A DNA stretch of 40,139 nucleotides, taken from positions 1-40,139 of the forward strand of contig BBSL01000040.1 in the NCBI GenBank assembly GCA_001319865.1, written 5' to 3'. Position 1 is the first letter of the stretch. Each line of letters opens with the position of its first letter. The notes under the pieces were generated by a model. That model searched no databases. It worked only from the letters and a program-made list of their open reading frames with translations, and had not been told where the DNA came from. A program made the translations under genes and the position numbers. This stretch comes from Burkholderia sp. E7m39. Its GTDB lineage: Bacteria > Pseudomonadota > Gammaproteobacteria > Burkholderiales > Burkholderiaceae. This document shows, piece after piece, positions 35,522-40,139 of the stretch.

Positions 35522-36379
35522 TTAAACGAAGCTCTGCGCAAGCGAGCCGATGATCAGCTGCCAGCCGTCGACGAGCACGAACAGCATCAGCTTGAACGGC
35601 AGCGATATGGTCGCGGGCGAAATCATCATCATACCCATCGACATCAGCACGCTCGCCACCACCATGTCGATGATCACGAACGGAATGAACACGGTAAAGC
35701 CGATCTGGAAGCCCGTCTTCAGTTCGCTCGTCACGAACGAGGGCACCAGCAGCGACAGCGGCACGTCTTCCGGACCCTGCATCGGCGCGGCGTGCGAAAT
35801 ACGCGCGAACAGAGCGAGATCGCTCTCGCGGGTCTGCTTCAGCATGAACGCCTTGAACGGCGCGACGCCGCGCTTCACGGCTTCGTCCATCTGGATCGTG
35901 CCTTCGGAAAACGGCTTGTAGCCGTCGGTATAGGCCTTGTCGAGCACGGGCGACATCACGAACAGCGTGAGGAACAGCGCGAGGCCGACCAGCACCTGGT
36001 TCGTCGGGGTGGTCGGCGTGCCGATCGCCTGACGCAGCAGCGACAACACGATGATGATGCGCGTGAAGCTCGTCATCATCAGCACCATCGCGGGCAGGAA
36101 CGACAGCATCGTGAGCAGCAGCATCGTCTGCACGCTCAGCGAGTACGTCGTGCCGCCGTTCGGTCCGGGGCTCGTGTTGAACGCGGGCAGGCCGCTGGCC
36201 TGTGCATGCGAAAGCGTCGGCAGCGCGAACAGCAGCGCGGGCACGGCGATCGGCGCAAGCAGCGCGGCGCGCTTCAGGATGCGCTTTTTGATCGAAACGG
36301 GAGCCCGCGTCGAAGCCGCGGGAAGGGCGTGGGAAGTCACAGCGCAGCCGCGCTGCGCGTCAGATCGGTCGTGCTGCAT
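35522..36379 (-). CDS. fliP: Flagellar export gate protein FliP
   Basis: FliP is the main subunit of the export gate. The 285-residue protein has a cleavable signal sequence (ending near SHAQA, residue ~47), an unusual trait that FliP is known for. Membrane segments and the family core follow ([20 protein letters not shown], then [15 protein letters not shown] and [17 protein letters not shown]). ATG 36379 overlaps the fliO stop by one base (TAATG), so the two are coupled. A long N-terminal extension open in this frame is the shadow of fliO. Confidence 0.96.
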   Translation of the reverse strand: MQHDRSDAQRGCAVTSHALPAASTRAPVSIKKRILKRAALLAPIAVPALLFALPTLSHAQASGLPAFNTSPGPNGGTTYSLSVQTMLLLTMLSFLPAMVLMMTSFTRIIIVLSLLRQAIGTPTTPTNQVLVGLALFLTLFVMSPVLDKAYTDGYKPFSEGTIQMDEAVKRGVAPFKAFMLKQTRESDLALFARISHAAPMQGPEDVPLSLLVPSFVTSELKTGFQIGFTVFIPFVIIDMVVASVLMSMGMMMISPATISLPFKLMLFVLVDGWQLIIGSLAQSFV

Positions 36380-37047
36380 TACTGTTCTCCGCCTTGGCGT
36401 CGCTGAAAGCGCTTGCCTGCTTCGTGTTTGAGCGCGTCGCGAAAGCGTTGTCCGAAAGTGCCGCTCATCTGGACCGGGCCGCCGGCACTCGATGCGCCGG
36501 ACGCCGGAAAGGCCGTATTGGTGGGAAGATGCGCGCCCGTCGCCGAGCCGGCGGGCATCGTATGCAGCAGGCGCACGTTGCCGGGCGCTGCGCCGAGCAC
36601 GAGCCACGTGTCGCCGATTTCGACCACGGCCACGCGCTCCTTGCCGCCGAGCGACGTGCCGCCGACTGTCTTCACGATGCCGCCGCGCCCGCCCGGTTGC
36701 AGATTGAAGCGGCGCGCGAGCCACGCGAACGCGAACACGAGGCCGATCACGACGGCGAGCCCGACGATGGTCTGCAGCACGGCGCCGACGCCGAGCGCCG
36801 GCACCGCCGTTCCCGCGCCGACGCTCGAGGCGATCTTCGCGGCGTTGTTGACGGCGTTCATGTCGGCGGCGCGCGCGGCGTTCGGCGCGATGCCGGTGAG
36901 CGCGACGCATGCCAGCGCGAGCGCCGACGCGAAGCCCGACGTGAAGTCCGACGTAAAGCCCGACATAAAGCGGAACGTGAAGCGGGCGCGGCGCGCGAGC
37001 GGCTGGCCGCTCGCGTGGGACGCGGTCCGGGTCACTGCGTGTTTCAT
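36379..37047 (-). CDS. fliO: Flagellar export protein FliO
   Basis: FliO helps FliP assemble in the membrane. The 222-residue protein has an N-terminal hydrophobic signal or anchor, then a second membrane segment ([20 protein letters not shown], about residue 75-95), then the small cytoplasmic FliO domain ([20 protein letters not shown], then [14 protein letters not shown]). The segment before the first hydrophobic stretch contains the peptide repeat [11 protein letters not shown], from a 12-bp DNA repeat at 36932-36981. ATG 37047 overlaps the fliN stop by 4 nt (ATGA). Confidence 0.9.
   Translation of the reverse strand: MKHAVTRTASHASGQPLARRARFTFRFMSGFTSDFTSGFASALALACVALTGIAPNAARAADMNAVNNAAKIASSVGAGTAVPALGVGAVLQTIVGLAVVIGLVFAFAWLARRFNLQPGGRGGIVKTVGGTSLGGKERVAVVEIGDTWLVLGAAPGNVRLLHTMPAGSATGAHLPTNTAFPASGASSAGGPVQMSGTFGQRFRDALKHEAGKRFQRRQGGEQ
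36932..36981. repeat. 12-bp tandem repeat in the fliO N-terminal region
   Basis: Four units of 12 bases (AAGCCCGACGTG, AAGTCCGACGTA, AAGCCCGACATA, AAGCGGAACGTG) lie in frame within fliO and code for a Phe-Thr/Met-Ser-Gly/Asp-type repeat. Confidence 0.85.
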
Positions 37048-37508
37048 CGGTTCAGCTTCCGGATACGCTCGGACGGCGTGATGATGTCGGTCAGACGGAT
37101 ACCGAACTTGTCGTTCACGACCACCACTTCGCCTTGCGCGATCAGGCACCCGTTGACGAGCACATCCATCGGCTCGCCCGCGAGTCCGTCCAGCTCGACG
37201 ACGGAACCTTGCGCGAGTTGCAGCAGGTTGCGGATCGCGATCTTCGTGCGGCCCAGCTCGACGGTCATCTGGACGGGAATGTCCAGGATCATGTCGATGT
37301 CGTTGCGCGTCTTGCTCGGCTCGACCTTCGACAGCGGCTGGAACACGCCCGCCGTCGTCGCGCTCACCGACGTGTTGTTGTTCTGCTCCGCCAGCGCGCT
37401 CGCCCAGTCGTCGAGCGCTGCTTCTTCGGCGCCTGCGCCCGCCAGCGGATCGCTGACCCTGGAGTCTTCCGGCATGTCCATCTCGGGTGTCGAGTTCAGC
37501 TCAGTCAT
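37044..37508 (-). CDS. fliN: Flagellar motor switch protein FliN
   Basis: FliN is a C-ring subunit that binds CheY-P and FliH. The 154-residue product has an acidic variable N-half and the conserved SpoA/FliN domain ([20 protein letters not shown], then [20 protein letters not shown] and [14 protein letters not shown]). Length fits the family (about 137-155). Its start lies within the end of fliM (8-nt overlap) and its end overlaps fliO. Confidence 0.97.
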   Translation of the reverse strand: MTELNSTPEMDMPEDSRVSDPLAGAGAEEAALDDWASALAEQNNNTSVSATTAGVFQPLSKVEPSKTRNDIDMILDIPVQMTVELGRTKIAIRNLLQLAQGSVVELDGLAGEPMDVLVNGCLIAQGEVVVVNDKFGIRLTDIITPSERIRKLNR

Positions 37509-38499
37509 ATCCCGCTTCCTTCATCTGTTCCGCTGCGCTGATCATCTTTTGCACGCGCAGTGCGTATTGACTATTGAAAATTCCGTAGCCGCATTCCATC
37601 ACCGGCACGCCGTCGACTTTCGCCGTGATGTGCTCGGGAATGTTGATGGGCAGCACGTCGCCCGCCTTCATGTTGAGAATCTGCTGGAACGTCACGGGGA
37701 TCTGCGCGAGATCCGCCGTCAGTTCCACTTCCGCTGCCTGCACCTGCTGCGACAGCACGCGTACCCAGCGGCGGTCCACTTCGAGCGCTTCGCCCTGGAT
37801 CGGCGAGGAGAGCACGTCGCGGATCGGTTCGATCATCGAGTACGGCATGCAAATGTGCAGCGTGCCGCCCGTCGGGCCGAATTCGATCGAAAACTGCGTG
37901 ACAATCACGATTTCGTTCGGCGTGGCAACGTTTGCGAACTGCGTGTGCATTTCCGAGCGCACGTATTCGAACTGCAGCGGCCGCACGCTTTTCCACGCCG
38001 TCGTGTAGTGCTCGAACACGAGGCCGAGCAGCTTGCTGATGATGCGCTGCTCCGTCTGCGTGAAGTCGCGGCCTTCGACGCGCGTATGAAAGCGCCCGTC
38101 GCCGCCGAACAGGTTGTCCACCACGAAGAACACGAGGTTCGGGTCGAACACGAACAGCGACGTGCCGCGCAGCGGCTTCACGTGGACGAGGTTCAGATTC
38201 GTCGGGATCGGCAGGTTGCGCGTGAACTCGCTGTACTTCTGCACCTTCACCGGGCCGACGGAAATTTCCGCCGTGCGCCGCATGAAGTTGAAGATGCCGA
38301 CGCGCAACAGACGCGCGAAGCGGTCGTTGATGATTTCGAGGCCGGGCATCCGGCCGCGAACGATGCGTTCCTGCGTCGCAATGTTGTAGGGGCGAACACC
38401 GGAGCGGTCGGACTCGCCAGATTGCGAGTCGGATTCGCCCGTGACGCCCTTGAGGAGGGCATCGACCTCCTCCTGGGACATGAACTCTTCGTGGCCCAT
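37501..38499 (-). CDS. fliM: Flagellar motor switch protein FliM
   Basis: FliM is the C-ring subunit that first captures CheY-P. The 332-residue protein has the N-terminal CheY-binding peptide (EEFMSQEEVDALLKGVTGE), a middle CheC-like domain (RFARLLRVGIFNFMRRTAEI, then the GGDGR segment) and a C-terminal SpoA domain (ILNMKAGDVLPINIPEHITA). Length is normal (E. coli 334). It starts 71 nt after fliL and overlaps fliN. Confidence 0.97.
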   Translation of the reverse strand: MGHEEFMSQEEVDALLKGVTGESDSQSGESDRSGVRPYNIATQERIVRGRMPGLEIINDRFARLLRVGIFNFMRRTAEISVGPVKVQKYSEFTRNLPIPTNLNLVHVKPLRGTSLFVFDPNLVFFVVDNLFGGDGRFHTRVEGRDFTQTEQRIISKLLGLVFEHYTTAWKSVRPLQFEYVRSEMHTQFANVATPNEIVIVTQFSIEFGPTGGTLHICMPYSMIEPIRDVLSSPIQGEALEVDRRWVRVLSQQVQAAEVELTADLAQIPVTFQQILNMKAGDVLPINIPEHITAKVDGVPVMECGYGIFNSQYALRVQKMISAAEQMKEAGYD

Positions 38500-38570
38500 T
38501 CCTATTCCTCGTGCGTCCCTTCGCGATTGATGGCGCGGTTGAAGATGAAATCAGTCAGCGCGGCGCGCTG

Positions 38571-39074
38571 TTACTGGACGACGAATTCGGTAAACAACAC
38601 GTCCGAGACGTGCACCGGCTGAGCGTTTGCCTCGGTGGGCTCTTCGATCAGTTTTTCGAGTTCCGTGGCGAGCGCCTTCTTGCCGTCGAGCGTCGCGAGT
38701 TCCTCGGGATGCTTGTTCGACAGCGCGAGCAGCACGCGGCTGCGGACTTCGGGCATGTGTTCCGTCAGATGCTCCTGCACTTTCGGGTCGGCGAGCTTCA
38801 GCGTCAGACCGATGCGCAGATAGTGCTGCTGGCCGTCGTCGGACTGCAGGTTCACCGTCATCGATTCGAGCGGAAAGAAGATCGGCGCGGGCGCGGGAGC
38901 GGGCGCTGCTGCCGTCGCGGGCGCGGGCGCGCGCTTCGACATGAAGAACCAGACGCCTGCGCCGGCGGCGCCCGCCGCGACCAGGACGATCAGCAGGATC
39001 ACCACAATGCGCTTGACGAGCCCCGGAGAGGAGGGCTTCGCGTTGACTTGCTGGTTTGCGGTCGTGGTTGCCAT
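38571..39074 (-). CDS. fliL: Flagellar basal body-associated protein FliL
   Basis: FliL is a single-pass inner-membrane protein that supports stator function. The 167-residue product has a short cytoplasmic N-tail, one membrane helix (IVVILLIVLVAAGAAGAGVW, about 23-44), an Ala/Pro-rich linker and the periplasmic FliL domain (YLRIGLTLKLADPKVQEHL, ending VLFTEFVVQ). It is first of the fliLMNOPQR run. The repeat element at 39247-39673 separates it from fliK. Confidence 0.95.
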   Translation of the reverse strand: MATTTANQQVNAKPSSPGLVKRIVVILLIVLVAAGAAGAGVWFFMSKRAPAPATAAAPAPAPAPIFFPLESMTVNLQSDDGQQHYLRIGLTLKLADPKVQEHLTEHMPEVRSRVLLALSNKHPEELATLDGKKALATELEKLIEEPTEANAQPVHVSDVLFTEFVVQ

Positions 39075-39246
39075 GAAATGATTGCCTCAATGCTGTAGGT
39101 GAATTTTCAGGTGTCGGACGATGCTGCGATGTGTCGAAAAGAAGGGAAATTCAGGGTTAGCTCGATTGTTTAACGCTGCGCTGGCTTTTTCGTTTTTCGT
39201 GCCGGTTTTGGTTTTTGCCCTGTTATCCGCTGGTTTTACGCTGCGC

Positions 39247-39673
39247 TGGCATCCGCGTCATGTTTTCGTTCTTCATGCGTTGCCCCTGTGCGGGGCGGCA
39301 CCTACTTTCTTTGTCCCCCAAGGGGACTTCCTTCGGGGCGCAGCCGCAAAGAAAAGTAGGCAAAAGAAAGCGGCTCACACCGAGCCTCTTGACTATCGTC
39401 AGCAAACCTCGACGGCCGCATGTGCGGCAAACTCTGTGTAGGTTTGCGCGCTTTATGCATAAGCACTTCGGACCAGGTCCGGAGTACTTTGCATGCGGCG
39501 CGACGGACTACACACAGTTTGCCGCTGCTTGGGCTGTCTATATTCCTTTGCGATGGTCAAGCGGCTCGGTGTGAGCCGCTTTCTTTGGTTACTTTCTTTG
39601 CGGCGGCAAAGAAAGTAACTGCCGCCCCGCACAGGGGCAACGCTAAAAATGCGACAACAAAAAGCGGATGCCA
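39247..39673. repeat. Large quasi-palindromic repeat element, copy 2 (between fliK and fliL)
   Basis: The same 24-bp arm as in copy 1 occurs perfectly inverted at 39277-39300 and 39620-39643. Outer arms continue the symmetry to TGGCATCCGC (39247) and GCGGATGCCA (39673), with mismatches. Inside the right arm is the 14-bp hairpin (39588-39601 / 39606-39619). In the left arm the same hairpin is split by about 30 extra bases (39318-39348). GCGGCAAACTCTGTGTAG (39423-39440) is mirrored by CTACACACAGTTTGCCGC (39508-39525), and CGGACC-A-GGTCCG at 39469-39481 marks the centre. The rest of the 39075-39697 gap shows no gene, no clear promoter and no terminator. Confidence 0.85.
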
Positions 39674-39697
39674 CCGCCAAGGCAAAACACACAAAAA

Positions 39698-40139
39698 TCA
39701 GGCAAACGTATCGACAAGCCCGACCGTGCGCCGCACAGGCACATTCACAGCCGTCGCGCTGCTGTCAGCGACATCGATCCCCGCATCGACACCGCGGCTG
39801 CCACTGCCGCCCGAACGGGCGCCGCCACGTTCGTCCTGTCCTTGCTGGCTGCTCTGCCGCGCAAAGCCGTCGCTGACGCTCGCACTTCCCAATCCGATAC
39901 CGCCTTGCTCCATCGCTTCGCGCAGCTTCGGCAGCGCGGCTTCGACCGCGTCGCGCACCTGCTGATGCTGCGAAACGAAAAGAGCATGTGCATGGTTATC
40001 GGCAACCTGCAGGACGACCTGTAGCGGGCCGAGATCGCGCGGATTGAGCGTGAGTTCCGCCGTCTGCTGATGCGCGTTGGTGAGGAACACGACCTTCTGG
40101 CTGAACGCGTCTTCCCAGTCGGACGCGCCAACCTGCGGC
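39698..40139 (-). CDS. fliK: Flagellar hook-length control protein FliK, 3' part (5' end outside window)
   Basis: FliK measures hook length and triggers the FlhB specificity switch. Only the last 147 codons are present. The frame stays open to the right edge (ASDWEDAFSQKVVFLTN upstream of an internal GTG). The conserved C-terminal Flg_hook domain is clear: LTLNPRDLGPLQVVLQVADN, then HQQVRDAVEAALPKLREAME. A Gly/Ser-rich tail follows, ending VGLVDTFA. The gene is upstream of fliL on the same strand, but a 623-base gap filled with the repeat element lies between. Confidence 0.94.
   Translation of the reverse strand, partial: PQVGASDWEDAFSQKVVFLTNAHQQTAELTLNPRDLGPLQVVLQVADNHAHALFVSQHQQVRDAVEAALPKLREAMEQGGIGLGSASVSDGFARQSSQQGQDERGGARSGGSGSRGVDAGIDVADSSATAVNVPVRRTVGLVDTFA

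Noticed and set aside
35522..36910. 462-codon frame as an extended FliP
   Set aside because: The extension lies over fliO in another frame; FliP start at 36379 overlaps the fliO stop.

Overview
The window is GC-rich DNA from a Gram-negative, flagellated betaproteobacterium of the Burkholderiaceae, most like Paraburkholderia or Burkholderia. The basis is the gene order, the presence of L- and P-ring genes, a dual-domain FlgJ, and a DUF2844/DUF3443 lipoprotein pair that I associate with this family. I cannot name a species from sequence alone. Almost the whole window is one chemotaxis and flagellum locus. It is open at both ends: cheA lacks its 5' part on the left, and fliK lacks its 5' part on the right.

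Layout: (1) 1-8278, forward: cheA (3' part), cheW, a methyl-accepting chemoreceptor, cheR, cheD, cheB, cheY, cheZ, a complete signalling and adaptation operon. (2) 8641-10500, forward: a two-gene exported-protein unit (DUF2844 + DUF3443) with no obvious link to motility. The DUF3443 protein carries motifs in the order expected of a pepsin-like aspartic protease. (3) 10724-17865, forward: flhB, flhA (export gate), flhF, flhG (placement and number control) and fliA (sigma-28), closed by a clear terminator. (4) 18278-20674, reverse: flgA, flgM, flgN. (5) 20912-28722, forward: flgBCDEFGHIJ (rod, hook, rings, muramidase). (6) 29213-29962, forward: a YcgR-type c-di-GMP flagellar brake under its own sigma-28-like promoter. 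(7) 31055-34260, forward: flgK and flgL (hook-filament junction). (8) 34384-40139, reverse: fliK (3' part), fliL, fliM, fliN, fliO, fliP, fliQ, fliR (hook-length ruler, stator partner, C-ring, export gate).

Regulation can be read in part. Sigma-28-like promoters (TAAA-type -35, 11-nt spacer, GCCG-type -10) stand before flgM, ycgR and flgK. Two inverted repeats with the same core spacing, resembling FlhD4C2 boxes, stand between flgA and flgB and before flhB. This fits a three-tier hierarchy: FlhDC, then hook-basal-body and export genes plus fliA, then FliA/FlgM-controlled late genes.

The most unusual non-coding feature is a family of large quasi-palindromic repeats at boundaries between transcription units: 30109-30686 (ycgR/flgK), 39247-39673 (fliL/fliK), and degenerate pieces at 14085-14160 (flhA/flhF) and 34300-34372 (flgL/fliR). 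They share a 24-bp inverted terminal arm and inner 14-bp hairpins, and one copy is flanked by exact 60-bp tandem repeats. Other points of interest are a ~60-residue module shared by FlgE, FlgK and FlgL, an FlhG without its Walker A lysines, and repeat-bearing extensions in CheD, FlgA and FliO.
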